Assembly: GCA_947446595.1 (NCBI GenBank)
Contig: CANFGS010000002.1
Span: forward strand, 27,123 to 91,122
DNA length: 64,000 bases
Direction: 5' to 3'
Origin: Neisseriaceae bacterium
GTDB taxonomy: Bacteria > Pseudomonadota > Gammaproteobacteria > Burkholderiales > UBA11063
This document shows positions 28,354 through 38,747 of this stretch, one piece after another (the first letter of the stretch is position 1; each line of letters begins with the position of its first letter). The notes beneath the pieces are model-generated. The model made no database searches. It saw nothing but the letters and a program-made list of their open reading frames with translations, and was not told the DNA's origin. Position numbers and translations under genes: made by a program.

Positions 28354-30789
28354 CTACTGCATTAAGGCTGTGCTCAGTTTTGGTGCTATAGGAGACTGTG
28401 GAATTGCTGCAGCAATATCAGTAATTTTAATTGGAACTGGTTTATATTCAAGTGCTATTTCTAAAACTTGATCCACAGTCTTTACTGGTATAATAACTAA
28501 TCCATCTTTAATCTCATGCGGTATTACTTCAAGATCTTTGGTATTCTTATCAGGGATAATTACAGTCTTGATACCGGCTCTTAAAGCAGCAAGCATTTTC
28601 TCTTTAAGCCCCCCAATAGGTAATACATCTCCATATAATGTTACCTCCCCAGTCATAGCTACACTTGATTTAACTGGAATATGGTTAAGACTTGAAGTAA
28701 TTGCTGTTACCATAGCAATACCCGCTGATGGACCATCTTTTGGTGTTGCTCCTTCTGGCACATGTACGTGAATATCCTTAGTTTCATAGAATTTTTCATC
28801 AATCCCAAGGGCTGAAGCTCTACTTCTAACTAGGCTGATAGCTGCTTGAATAGACTCTTGCATTACATCTCCAAGTTTACCAGTTCTAATAACTTGACCT
28901 TTTCCTGGGATAGCTACTACCTCAATAGTTAAGATTTCACCACCAACCTCAGTCCAAGCAAGACCGGTTACGCGACCAATACGATTTTCTCTAGCGCTTA
29001 CTCCAAAATCATTAATTGGTACACCTAGAAATTCATGCAAATTCTCTGGAGTAACTGTGATTTTTTTACTCTTAGCTTTTCCTGTATCAATTAAGGTAAC
29101 TATCTTACGGCATAGTTTATTTATTTGACGATCTAAACTACGTACTCCAGCTTCCATGGTGTAATAACGGATAATGTCTAAGATTGTTTCTTTTTTAATT
29201 AAACTTTCTCCGGATTTTAACCCAGTGTTTTTTATCTGGCGAGCTAGTAAATATTGTTCAGCAATTTTTAGTTTTTCTTGCTCAGTATAGCCAGATAACA
29301 TAATAATTTCCATACGATCTCGAAGAGCGGTTGGGATATCTAGTGAGTTTGCTGTTGCAACAAACATTACTTGAGATAAATCAAAAGGTACTTCAGTGTA
29401 ATTATCTACAAAGCTATTATTTTGCTGAGGGTCTAATACTTCAAGTAGCGCTGAAGCGGGATCGCCGCGGTGATCAGATCCTAGCTTATCAATTTCATCA
29501 AATAGAAATAATGGGTTTTTAACTCCAGATTTAGCTATATTTTGAAGTACTTTCCCTGGCATAGCTCCTATATAAGTCTTACGATGCCCCCTTATTTCAG
29601 CTTCATCATGTAATCCACCTAGAGCAACTCTTACGTACTTACGCCCTGTAGCTCTTGCAATAGACTCACCCAAAGATGTTTTACCCACACCTGGAGGGCC
29701 TACAAAGCATAGAATAGGGGATTTGTTGTTTTCAATTCTTTTTTGTACCGCAAGATACTCAACAATTCGTTCTTTAATTTTTTCTAAGCCATAATGATCT
29801 TTATCTAGGACTTTTTGTGCTTTTGATAAATCATGATTAATCTTAGAAGTCTTATCCCACGGTAGATCACTTAAATGTTCAATGTAATTTCTAACAATTG
29901 AACTTTCAGATGACATCTGGGGCATTGTTTTTAATTTTTTTAGTTCATTAAGAGCTTTTGTTTCAGCCTCCTTAGGCATCTTAGCTTTTTTGATTTTACG
30001 CTCTAATTCTTCGGTCTCACTAAGCTCTTCTTCTTCGCCCAACTCTTGTTGAATTGCCTTAGCTTGTTCGTGTAAGTAATACTCTTTTTGATTCTTTTCT
30101 ATTTGTTGTTTTACACGCCCTTGAATCCGTTTTTCAACATTCAAAATTTCAATTTCACGATTTAATTCACGTAAAAGTTTATTTAAACGTTTTTTGAGAG
30201 ATATTGTTTCTAGCAAATCTTGCCGAATTTGTAAATCCATTACAACATGAGTGGTGATTACATCTGTTAACTGCTCAATGTTTTCAATTTTAGCAATTAA
30301 AGTTATAATCTCTTCTGGTATCTTTTGGTTTAAGTGTGCAAATTGATCAAATTGTTGCACTATTTCACGTTTAATTGCTTCTAACTCAATTTTATTGATA
30401 TCATTTTTGGTAGCTATTGCTTCTGTTTTTGCGCTAAGATAACCTAGGTGTTCAGATATCTTAAGTGCTTTTGCTCTAGTTTTACCTTCAATAAGTACTT
30501 TATTGGTTCCATCAGGTAGTTTTAAAACTTGTAAGACTTTAGCCAAAGTGCCAACATCATGAATATTTGAAGTATTAACATCATTATCTTGTGGGTTTTT
30601 TTGGCTTAATAAGATTACCATATTATCTTTTTTGGCAGCAGCATCTAAGGCGCTTATTGATTTTTGACGACCAATAAATAGAGGTACGACCATGTTTGGA
30701 AAAATTACAACGTCTTTAAGTGGGATGATTGGAGTTAAATCATCATTGTCTAATATTCCAAACTCTTTGTTGTTATTTGTTGTTATCAT
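28354..30789 (-). CDS. lon: ATP-dependent protease Lon
   Basis: CFVGPPGVGKTSLGESIARATGRKYVRVALGG; GATPKDGPSAGIAMVTA catalytic region. Confidence 0.98.
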   Translation of the reverse strand: MITTNNNKEFGILDNDDLTPIIPLKDVVIFPNMVVPLFIGRQKSISALDAAAKKDNMVILLSQKNPQDNDVNTSNIHDVGTLAKVLQVLKLPDGTNKVLIEGKTRAKALKISEHLGYLSAKTEAIATKNDINKIELEAIKREIVQQFDQFAHLNQKIPEEIITLIAKIENIEQLTDVITTHVVMDLQIRQDLLETISLKKRLNKLLRELNREIEILNVEKRIQGRVKQQIEKNQKEYYLHEQAKAIQQELGEEEELSETEELERKIKKAKMPKEAETKALNELKKLKTMPQMSSESSIVRNYIEHLSDLPWDKTSKINHDLSKAQKVLDKDHYGLEKIKERIVEYLAVQKRIENNKSPILCFVGPPGVGKTSLGESIARATGRKYVRVALGGLHDEAEIRGHRKTYIGAMPGKVLQNIAKSGVKNPLFLFDEIDKLGSDHRGDPASALLEVLDPQQNNSFVDNYTEVPFDLSQVMFVATANSLDIPTALRDRMEIIMLSGYTEQEKLKIAEQYLLARQIKNTGLKSGESLIKKETILDIIRYYTMEAGVRSLDRQINKLCRKIVTLIDTGKAKSKKITVTPENLHEFLGVPINDFGVSARENRIGRVTGLAWTEVGGEILTIEVVAIPGKGQVIRTGKLGDVMQESIQAAISLVRSRASALGIDEKFYETKDIHVHVPEGATPKDGPSAGIAMVTAITSSLNHIPVKSSVAMTGEVTLYGDVLPIGGLKEKMLAALRAGIKTVIIPDKNTKDLEVIPHEIKDGLVIIPVKTVDQVLEIALEYKPVPIKITDIAAAIPQSPIAPKLSTALMQ

Positions 30790-30807
30790 AAAAGTCCCTA
30801 AATTGTT

Positions 30808-32940
30808 TTATAGCAGGATTGCTTTTCGAATAAAATCTTTTTCATGAAATAAATTGATTAAATCCTCCACTTCACTAAGTGTTTTCACACCTATTCTAGC
30901 AGAAACATCAGCCGTTTCTTCTGTGTAGCTTGCTTGTGTTAGCTCAATAATATTAATACCTTTTTTACCCATTACACCTGATAGTTTTGCAAATGTTCCA
31001 GGTTCGTTAGATATTAATAATTTAATTTGACTTGCAAATCTAGTGCCAATATCATTTATTATAAGGATATAAGTTAAATTATCAAGTCCCACTGCTTTAG
31101 CAGGCTTACAATTTGCCTTGTGAATAAGTAATTTCCCCTGCCTTGTAATGCATGCAAGTATTTTTTCTCCAGGCAATGCAAGGCAGTGCTCATCTTGAAT
31201 TACAGGCATTTTACATTGGCTTAAATTAATCTCTAATACTGTATTTTGATTATACCCTAATATTTTTTTAATTAATTCTAAAACTGGTAATTGTCCAGTA
31301 CCAACTCTATGTTTTAGCTCTTTAAGATCTAACTTGGGGTAGTGTTCGTCAATTAGTTTTTGGAGCATATCATCAGTAATACTTTTATTTGGTTCAAAAA
31401 TAGATAAACCAAGTCCCAATAAATTTACTCCACTATTAATATTCTCATCAAATTTTTGTTCTTTAAAAAATTGTTTTATTTTACTTTGGGCTTTACCAGA
31501 AGCTACAACTTTTAACCATTCCTCTTTGGGTTCCACATTATCTTTGGTTATAATTTCAACTATGTCACCATTTCTTAGTACTTGATTAGGTTTTTGAAGT
31601 TGTTGATTTATCTTTGCCATATAACAATGATTGCCAATGTCGCTATGAATGAAATAAGCGAAATCAAGTGCAGTTGAAGCTTTTGGTAAGAGTTTTATTT
31701 TTCCTTTTGGTGTGAAAACATAAATATCACCAGGAGATAAATCTTGTTTAAGACTATCCAAAAATTCATTAGCAGAAAATGTACTTGATTGAATATCAAG
31801 AATATTGCTGATCCAACTATTAGCTCTAGTATTAGCTGATAAATATGTATTGCTACCGTTTTGTGTAGCATCACTTTGTTCAGTAAGCCAGTGTGTAATT
31901 ATACCGTTTTCTGCAACTTCATCCATTGCTAGCGTTCTAATGTGTAGTTGTAGCGGTACACCATTTGGGCCCATCAAAGTAGAGTGTAGGGATTGGTAAC
32001 CATTACTTTTTGGGATTGCTATATAATCTTTAAATCGTCCAGGCATAGGCTGATATAGACTATGTAAAACCCCCAAGGTTAGATAACAATCGCGAATTTT
32101 TTTAACAACAATCTTAACTTCAAAAATATCATAAATTCTATTGAAGTTTTGTCCGTGTTCTTGCATCGTTGTATAAAGATTGTAGGTGCTACGTTCACGA
32201 TATATAAATTGGGCATTTATGCCATTTGATTTTAACGAGTTACCTATGTTCCTAAGGATTTCTTCAATTATGGGTAAGCGTTTTTTTTGAGCTTCGGCAA
32301 TAGTCTTAAGAAGTACAGCATAGCGGTAAGGATATAAATATTTAAAGCTCTCTTCAGCAAGCTGGTGGTATACTTTGTTTAGTCCTATTTTGTTTGCGAT
32401 TGGAACATAAATTTCCATAGTTTCAAGCGCAATGCGTTTTCTTTTTTCTGGCTTCATTGCACTAAGAGTTAGCATGTTGTGTAGCCTATCAGCAAGCTTG
32501 ATTAATATAACTCTTATGTCTTTAGCCATTGCTAATACAACTTTTCTGAAGTATTCAGCATGGGCAATTTCTTCAGATTCAAAGTGTATTTTTTCGAGTT
32601 TTGTAACACTATCGACTAGCTCGGCAATGTTTGGTCCAAAAATTTGTTCTAAGTCAGCCTTGGTAACTTCAGTATCTTCAACTACGTCATGAAGAAGGGC
32701 GCTTGCTATAGTTTGCTCATCAAGTCCCCATTGGGTAATGATTGTTGCAACTTCTATAGGGTGAGTTATATATGGTTCACCGCTTTTACGCTTTTGGAGT
32801 ATATGAGCATGACTAGCTACATCACATGCTAGTTTAATAGTTTCTAATTGTTTTTGATTAAGGCGTGACTGAACATTCTTGAAAAGAATTTGCTTTTTTT
32901 CTTCAACAAGTTCATTGTACACGCCATAATCTAATACCAT
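30808..32940 (-). CDS. spoT: Bifunctional (p)ppGpp synthetase/hydrolase (SpoT/Rel)
   Basis: HD domain HPIEVATIITQWGLDEQTIASALLHDVVEDT, synthetase KSNGYQSLHSTLMGP, TGS and ACT domains; linked to rpoZ and gmk. Confidence 0.94.
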   Translation of the reverse strand: MVLDYGVYNELVEEKKQILFKNVQSRLNQKQLETIKLACDVASHAHILQKRKSGEPYITHPIEVATIITQWGLDEQTIASALLHDVVEDTEVTKADLEQIFGPNIAELVDSVTKLEKIHFESEEIAHAEYFRKVVLAMAKDIRVILIKLADRLHNMLTLSAMKPEKRKRIALETMEIYVPIANKIGLNKVYHQLAEESFKYLYPYRYAVLLKTIAEAQKKRLPIIEEILRNIGNSLKSNGINAQFIYRERSTYNLYTTMQEHGQNFNRIYDIFEVKIVVKKIRDCYLTLGVLHSLYQPMPGRFKDYIAIPKSNGYQSLHSTLMGPNGVPLQLHIRTLAMDEVAENGIITHWLTEQSDATQNGSNTYLSANTRANSWISNILDIQSSTFSANEFLDSLKQDLSPGDIYVFTPKGKIKLLPKASTALDFAYFIHSDIGNHCYMAKINQQLQKPNQVLRNGDIVEIITKDNVEPKEEWLKVVASGKAQSKIKQFFKEQKFDENINSGVNLLGLGLSIFEPNKSITDDMLQKLIDEHYPKLDLKELKHRVGTGQLPVLELIKKILGYNQNTVLEINLSQCKMPVIQDEHCLALPGEKILACITRQGKLLIHKANCKPAKAVGLDNLTYILIINDIGTRFASQIKLLISNEPGTFAKLSGVMGKKGINIIELTQASYTEETADVSARIGVKTLSEVEDLINLFHEKDFIRKAILL

Positions 32941-32946
32941 AATAAC

Positions 32947-33153
32947 TTACTCGATATTGTTTAAGATATCTTCGTTTACTAGATTATCAGCTATCTCTCT
33001 TAAAGCAAGTACTGTGGGTTTGTCATTCTCATCGCTAACTAGAAGTGTTTGGGCGTTTGATTCAATTTGACGCGCGCGAATTGATGCTGCCAAAGTCATA
33101 TTAAATCTGTTGTGTATATTGTCCATACAGTCTGATACTGTGAATCTTGCCAT
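32947..33153 (-). CDS. rpoZ: RNA polymerase omega subunit
   Basis: [30 protein letters not shown]. Confidence 0.96.
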   Translation of the reverse strand: MARFTVSDCMDNIHNRFNMTLAASIRARQIESNAQTLLVSDENDKPTVLALREIADNLVNEDILNNIE

Positions 33154-33215
33154 AGTTAAATCCTTAATAAATAAACCACGAAAATTATGCGCTTGGTTTT
33201 GAATGATTATTTGAA

Positions 33216-33809
33216 CTAGAATTTATAAGTTTCTAAAACCGTGTTGGCTTTCATTCTACTGACCATTATTATACTATATAACTCATCCAGTGCTGTTGCA
33301 AAATTATCATTAATTACAATATAATCAAACTCCTTTGCATGAGAAATATCTTTTTGAGCTTGACTTAGGCGCTTTTCTATAGTTTCATTACTATCGGTAT
33401 TACGATTGATTAAACGCTTTTTTAACTCGTCTAAATTGGGGGGGAGAATATAAATAAGTATAGCATTAGGAAAGATGTGTTTAACTTGAGAAGCTCCTTG
33501 GTTATCAATTTCAAGAATTATATCTTGTCCATTTGCTTGGATTTTTTTTATACTGTCAATATGAGTTCCATAAAAATTATCATATACTTTTGCATGCTCT
33601 AAAAATTTATTTTGAGTAAGCATTTCTTCAAATTCGTTATGACTCACAAAAAAATAGTGAACTCCATGGATATCGCCAGGACGCATTTTCCGGGTAGTGT
33701 GTGAGATAGATACCTGTATTTTGTTGTCTTTTTCGCATAGAGCTTTTACTAAAGATGATTTTCCTGCTCCTGATGGAGCTGATATTACAAAAATATTACC
33801 TTGTTGCAT
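33216..33809 (-). CDS. gmk: Guanylate kinase
   Basis: [41 protein letters not shown]. Confidence 0.98.
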   Translation of the reverse strand: MQQGNIFVISAPSGAGKSSLVKALCEKDNKIQVSISHTTRKMRPGDIHGVHYFFVSHNEFEEMLTQNKFLEHAKVYDNFYGTHIDSIKKIQANGQDIILEIDNQGASQVKHIFPNAILIYILPPNLDELKKRLINRNTDSNETIEKRLSQAQKDISHAKEFDYIVINDNFATALDELYSIIMVSRMKANTVLETYKF

Positions 33810-33883
33810 AGACGCAATCTTTCATGTATAGAATAGTTAAATACTGTAAAATAGATGTTTAAACATTATTTTAGCAGGTTTTT

Positions 33884-34663
33884 ATGTTTGTTGATTCACA
33901 TTGTCATTTAAATTTTCCAGAGCTTTTTGATAATATAGATGAATATCTTGGTTTAATGCAGCAAAATCAAGTGGATTATGCTCTTTGTGTTGGTACTCGT
34001 CCTGACAATTTGGAGCGTATAATTAGTTTAGCAACTAAGTATAATAATTTATTTGCATCAGTTGGGATTCATCCTGATGAGCACTTGGGAGATTTTAATT
34101 TAAATCATGAGTTTTTAGAAAAATATTTATCACATCCAAAAGTGATTGCTATTGGAGAGACGGGGTTGGATTATTATAGAATACAAGATGAAGACATGTC
34201 TTGGCAGCATGATAGATTTATTCTTCATATTGAAGTGGCTAAAAAGGCGGGTTTACCTTTGATAATTCATACTCGCGAGTCTATTGCTGATACATTAAAT
34301 ATAATGCGTGAACATGATGCGATGAGTCCTGGTGCGGTAATGCATTGTTTTACTGAAAATTTGGAAAACGCCAAAAAATGTCTTGATTTGGGTTTTTATA
34401 TCTCAATATCGGGGATAGTTACTTTTAAAAATGCTAATATTGTACAAGAGGTCGCTAAATATGTCCCCCTAGATATGTTGTTAATCGAAACTGATGCCCC
34501 GTTTTTGGCTCCAGTGCCTTTTAGGGGGAAAGCCAATCACCCGGCATTGATTAAGCATACAGCACAATATATAGCTGATTTGAAAGGTGTTAGTCTTGAA
34601 GTATTAGCAAATGCTACAAAGGATAATTTCTTTAAATTATTTAAGAAGGCACAGAGAATATAA
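33884..34663 (+). CDS. TatD family metal-dependent hydrolase
   Basis: MFVDSHCHLNFPEL, IGETGLDYYR, LLIETDAPFLAPVPFRGKANHP. Confidence 0.95.
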   Translation: MFVDSHCHLNFPELFDNIDEYLGLMQQNQVDYALCVGTRPDNLERIISLATKYNNLFASVGIHPDEHLGDFNLNHEFLEKYLSHPKVIAIGETGLDYYRIQDEDMSWQHDRFILHIEVAKKAGLPLIIHTRESIADTLNIMREHDAMSPGAVMHCFTENLENAKKCLDLGFYISISGIVTFKNANIVQEVAKYVPLDMLLIETDAPFLAPVPFRGKANHPALIKHTAQYIADLKGVSLEVLANATKDNFFKLFKKAQRI

Positions 34664-35307
34664 TGCAAATAATAACTATTGATGGGCCAGCATCATCAGG
34701 TAAAGGTACGGTTGCAAGACTTATTGCAAAAAAGCTTGGGTTTCATTATTTAGAGTCGGGGGCAATTTATAGGGTGGTTGCGCTAATTAGTATTCAAGCG
34801 TCATTAAATAGCCTAGATATTGATAAAATTTTAGCTTTGATTGATAAGATGAAGCTTACGTTTGTTGGTGGTAGAGTTTTTGTTGCAAATGTTGATGTAA
34901 CTGAGAGTTTAAGGGCTGAAGAGGTTGGTATGATGGCATCCCTAATAGCAAAAAATGATGTTATTCGTAAGCGGCTACTTGATTTTCAAAGGGGGTTTGC
35001 AACTACCCCGGGACTAGTAACCGATGGGCGTGATATGGGGAGCGTGGTCTTTCCTAATGCTAATCTAAAAATATTTTTAACAGCTTCGTCTCAAATTCGT
35101 GCTAATAGGCGTTATGAACAATTAAAAGAATATAATAAGAATATAACCTTAGATAACGTTTTGAAAGGTATTATTGCAAGGGATAAACAAGACACAGAGC
35201 GTTCTAGCGCGCCACTTACATATGATTCATCTTTTGTGCTACTCGATAATGCTAATATGAGTATTGAGGAAACAGCCCGGCATATTATTTCTTTATGTAA
35301 ATTCTAA
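34663..35307 (+). CDS. cmk: Cytidylate kinase
   Basis: IITIDGPASSGKGTVARLIAKKLGFHYLESGAIYR. Confidence 0.97.
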   Translation: MQIITIDGPASSGKGTVARLIAKKLGFHYLESGAIYRVVALISIQASLNSLDIDKILALIDKMKLTFVGGRVFVANVDVTESLRAEEVGMMASLIAKNDVIRKRLLDFQRGFATTPGLVTDGRDMGSVVFPNANLKIFLTASSQIRANRRYEQLKEYNKNITLDNVLKGIIARDKQDTERSSAPLTYDSSFVLLDNANMSIEETARHIISLCKF

Positions 35308-35324
35308 ACATAATGTATAATTAA

Positions 35325-35335
35325 TATGCTATAAT
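35325..35335 (+). promoter_or_regulatory. Extended -10 promoter element of rpsA (TATGCTATAAT)
   Basis: Identical to rpsF and tsaE elements. Confidence 0.6.
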
Positions 35336-35415
35336 TTCGTCTATTTTGAACTTTTTGGTGGTAGAATCTCAAATTCTATCAGTTATTAACATTTTTTAAG
35401 TCTAATATAAATAAT

Positions 35416-37086
35416 ATGGAAAATTTTGCAAGTTTATTCGAAAAACAACTAAATCTTATCGAAATGCGTGAAGGTGAAGTTGTTAAAGCTGAAGTTGTTG
35501 ATATCGACAACAAATATGTAACAGTTAATGCAGGTCTTAAGTCAGAGTCACTAATTGCTATAGCTGAATTTAAAGATGAGCATGGTGTTCTTGAGGTGGC
35601 TGTTGGTGATACAACATATGTTGCTATTGAAGCAATTGAAGATGGTTATGGTGAAACTAGATTATCACGTGATAAAGCAAGAAGACTTGCTGCGTGGACT
35701 GAGCTAGAAGAAGCTTTAGAAAAACAAGAGGTATTGTCAGGTCCAATTTATGGTCGCGTAAAAGGTGGCCTTGGTGTTATGTATAAAAACGTACGTTTAT
35801 TTCTACCAGGTTCATTACTTGATGTACGTACTGTACGTGATTTCACGCCGTTTGAAGGTAAAGACGTAGAGTTTAAAGTAATTAAAGTAGATCGTAGACG
35901 TAATAACATCGTTATTTCTCGTAAAGCTGTTTTGGTTGAAAAAACTGGTGAAGATAACAAAGCATTATTTGATAGAATGCAAGAAGGTAGCATAGTAACA
36001 GGTATTGTTAAAAATATTACTGATTACGGTGCATTCGTTGACTTAGGCGGAATTGATGGGCTATTATATATAACAGATTTATCATGGAAACGTGTGAAAC
36101 ATCCATCTGAAGTATTGACTGTTGGTCAGGAAGTTGAAGCTAAAGTGTTACGTTTTGATCAAGATAAACATCGGGTATCGCTTGGGCTTAAACAATTGTT
36201 AAATGATCCATGGGCTGGTGTTGCTGAACGTCATCCAGTTGGTACTCGTTTGTTCGGTAAAGTATCTAATATTACTGATTACGGTGCGTTTATTGAAATT
36301 GAAAATGGAATTGAAGGGTTAGTTCACGTATCTGAAATGGATTGGACAAATAAAAATGTAAATCCTGCTAAAGTTGCTAAACTTGGGGATGAAGTTCAAG
36401 TGCAAATCCTTGAAATTGATGGTGACAAACGTAGAATTAGTCTTGGTCTAAAACAATGTCAACAAAACCCTTGGGTTGAATTCTCTGAAAAATTCCAAAA
36501 AGGTGACAATGTAAAAGGTACTATTCGTTCTATTACTGACTTTGGTTTATTTGTTGGTTTAGACGGTGGAATCGATGGTTTGGTACACGTATCAGATATT
36601 TCTTGGACTCTAACTGGTGATGCGGCTATCCGTAATTACAAAAAAGGACAAGAAGTTGAAGCGGTAATTATTTCTGTTGACGTAGAAAAAGAACGTATTG
36701 CTTTAGGTATCAAACAATTAGATAATGATCCGTACAGTTTATTCCTAACTAACAATGATAAAGGTTCTATCGTTAAAGGTGTAATTAAATCTTTAACTAA
36801 TGCCGAAGCTGTTGTTGAATTAACTGAAGGTGTTGAGGCTATATTACCAGTTCGTGAAGCAAGTCATGATAAAATTGATGATCTAAATCAATTATTCAAA
36901 GTTGGCGATGAGGTTGAAGTATTAATTACTAATATCGATAAAAAATATCGTGTAATTAATGTATCAGTTAAAGCAAAAGATGCTCGTGAAGAGGCTGCAG
37001 CAATTAAGAAAATTAAATCAGCTGAGAAATCTTCTGGTACAACTAGTCTTGGAGCGCTACTTCAAGATAAGTTTAAAGAAGAGTAA
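35416..37086 (+). CDS. rpsA: 30S ribosomal protein S1
   Basis: Repeated S1 domains (DYGAFVDLGGIDGLLYITDLSWKRVKHPSE, DYGAFIEIENGIEGLVHVSEMDW, DFGLFVGLDGGIDGLVHVSDISW). Confidence 0.98.
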   Translation: MENFASLFEKQLNLIEMREGEVVKAEVVDIDNKYVTVNAGLKSESLIAIAEFKDEHGVLEVAVGDTTYVAIEAIEDGYGETRLSRDKARRLAAWTELEEALEKQEVLSGPIYGRVKGGLGVMYKNVRLFLPGSLLDVRTVRDFTPFEGKDVEFKVIKVDRRRNNIVISRKAVLVEKTGEDNKALFDRMQEGSIVTGIVKNITDYGAFVDLGGIDGLLYITDLSWKRVKHPSEVLTVGQEVEAKVLRFDQDKHRVSLGLKQLLNDPWAGVAERHPVGTRLFGKVSNITDYGAFIEIENGIEGLVHVSEMDWTNKNVNPAKVAKLGDEVQVQILEIDGDKRRISLGLKQCQQNPWVEFSEKFQKGDNVKGTIRSITDFGLFVGLDGGIDGLVHVSDISWTLTGDAAIRNYKKGQEVEAVIISVDVEKERIALGIKQLDNDPYSLFLTNNDKGSIVKGVIKSLTNAEAVVELTEGVEAILPVREASHDKIDDLNQLFKVGDEVEVLITNIDKKYRVINVSVKAKDAREEAAAIKKIKSAEKSSGTTSLGALLQDKFKEE

Positions 37087-37091
37087 GGTGT

Positions 37092-37385
37092 TTGATTATG
37101 AATCGTTCAGGAATTGTAAGCAGGTTATGTGAGCTATATCCAAAAGTTAATCATAAGGAGATAGATGGGCTAGTAAGAAGTCTATTTGGAACCATGGTTG
37201 ACAATATAGCTTCTGGCGAACGCATTGAGATTCGGGGCTTTGGTTGCTTTTCTCTAAAAGAGCGTTCAGCTGGAGTTGTTAGAAATCCGCGTGATGGAAT
37301 CTCTATCGAATCTGATGGTAGGCATGTTGTCTATTTCAGAGCTGGTAAAGAGCTTAAAGAGCGCGTTGATGCTTCAGTAAAATAA
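37092..37385 (+). CDS. ihfB: Integration host factor beta subunit
   Basis: RIEIRGFGCFSLKERSAGVVRNPRDG; directly after rpsA. Confidence 0.93.
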   Translation: MIMNRSGIVSRLCELYPKVNHKEIDGLVRSLFGTMVDNIASGERIEIRGFGCFSLKERSAGVVRNPRDGISIESDGRHVVYFRAGKELKERVDASVK

Positions 37386-37420
37386 AACAATGCCACACTT
37401 TAAGTGTGGCATTGTTTTTA
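37384..37420 (+). terminator. Intrinsic terminator after ihfB
   Basis: AAAACAATGCCACACTT-TAAGTGTGGCATTGTTTTT. Confidence 0.9.
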
Positions 37421-37446
37421 GGATCTTAGGTTATTATGGAGTTATT

Positions 37447-38730
37447 ATGCATAATAGAGTAGTATCTGTTGTGGGTCTTGGTTATGTTGGTTTGCCAGTT
37501 GCTATTGCGTTTGGATTACAAAAGCAATGTATAGGTTTTGACACCAATAGTGAAAGAATTATTGAATTAAAAAATGCTATTGATCGTACGGGTGAAGTTA
37601 GTAGTGACAATCTTAAGAAATCAAATGTTGTTTATACTGATGATCTGGGTGAACTTCGTTTAGCAGATTTTCATATAGTAGCAGTACCAACACCTGTTGA
37701 TGATGCGAAGCGACCAGATTTAAGTCCTTTGGAAAATGTATCAGTAACTATAGGTAAGGTGCTTAAAAAAGGAGATATAGTTGTTTATGAATCAACTGTA
37801 TATCCTGGTGTTACTGAGGAATATTGCGTACCGATACTTGAGAAGGTTTCTGGTTTAAAGTGTGGGGATGATTTTAAAGTTGGCTATTCACCGGAGCGGA
37901 TTAACCCAGGTGATAAAAAAAGAACTTTTACTACAATTCTTAAAATAGTGTCAGGTAGTGATAAAGAAACTCTTGATATAGTAGCTGACGTATATGGTAG
38001 TGTGGTAACAGCAGGGGTGCACAAGGCTACCAGTATAAAGGTTGCTGAAGCTGCAAAAGTAATTGAAAATACGCAGCGAGATCTAAATATTGCTTTAATG
38101 AATGAATTGGCACTTATATTTGATCGTATGGAGATTGATACTATTGAGGTACTAGAAGCTGCTGGTACTAAATGGAATTTCTTACCGTTTCGTCCAGGTT
38201 TAGTAGGTGGGCATTGTATTGGAGTTGATCCATACTATCTAACTTATAAGGCTGAATTAATGGGGTATATTCCGCAAGTAATTCAAGCAGGGCGACGAAT
38301 TAATGATAATATGGGGCGTTTTGTAGCTCGTAAAGGTGTGAAATTACTTATCCAATCAGGCCATTCTATGCAAAATATAGCGGCTACAGTAGTAGGGTTA
38401 ACATTTAAAGAAGATTGTCCTGATTTACGTAATTCAAAAATAATTGATATTGTTAATGAATTAAAAGATTATAATGTTGATGTTACGGTTCATGATGCAA
38501 TGGCTGATAGTCTTGAGGCTCAAAATGAATACGGTGTTACATTAACTCAGTGGAAAAATTTACCTAAAGTTGATTTATTAGTTCTTGCAGTAGCACATAT
38601 TGCATATACAAAAATGGGGCTTGATGAATTATTAAAAAATGTAAAGCCTGGCGGAGTTATTCTTGATGTAAAATCAATTTTGCCAAAAGATGAAATTAAA
38701 GCACGTGGTTTTATTTTGTGGCGATTATAA
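37447..38730 (+). CDS. UDP-N-acetylhexosamine 6-dehydrogenase (TviB/WbpA-like)
   Basis: VVSVVGLGYVGLPVAIAFG, YSPERINPGDK, GLVGGHCIGVDPYYLTYKAE; ATG at 37447 (the longer ORF would start in the terminator). Confidence 0.9.
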   Translation: MHNRVVSVVGLGYVGLPVAIAFGLQKQCIGFDTNSERIIELKNAIDRTGEVSSDNLKKSNVVYTDDLGELRLADFHIVAVPTPVDDAKRPDLSPLENVSVTIGKVLKKGDIVVYESTVYPGVTEEYCVPILEKVSGLKCGDDFKVGYSPERINPGDKKRTFTTILKIVSGSDKETLDIVADVYGSVVTAGVHKATSIKVAEAAKVIENTQRDLNIALMNELALIFDRMEIDTIEVLEAAGTKWNFLPFRPGLVGGHCIGVDPYYLTYKAELMGYIPQVIQAGRRINDNMGRFVARKGVKLLIQSGHSMQNIAATVVGLTFKEDCPDLRNSKIIDIVNELKDYNVDVTVHDAMADSLEAQNEYGVTLTQWKNLPKVDLLVLAVAHIAYTKMGLDELLKNVKPGGVILDVKSILPKDEIKARGFILWRL

Positions 38731-38747
38731 TTGCTTAAGGGGTTTAT

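Noticed and set aside
37390-37446. N-terminal extension of the TviB/WbpA-like dehydrogenase
   Set aside because: Those codons are the ihfB terminator hairpin; the conserved N-terminus starts at the ATG at 37447.
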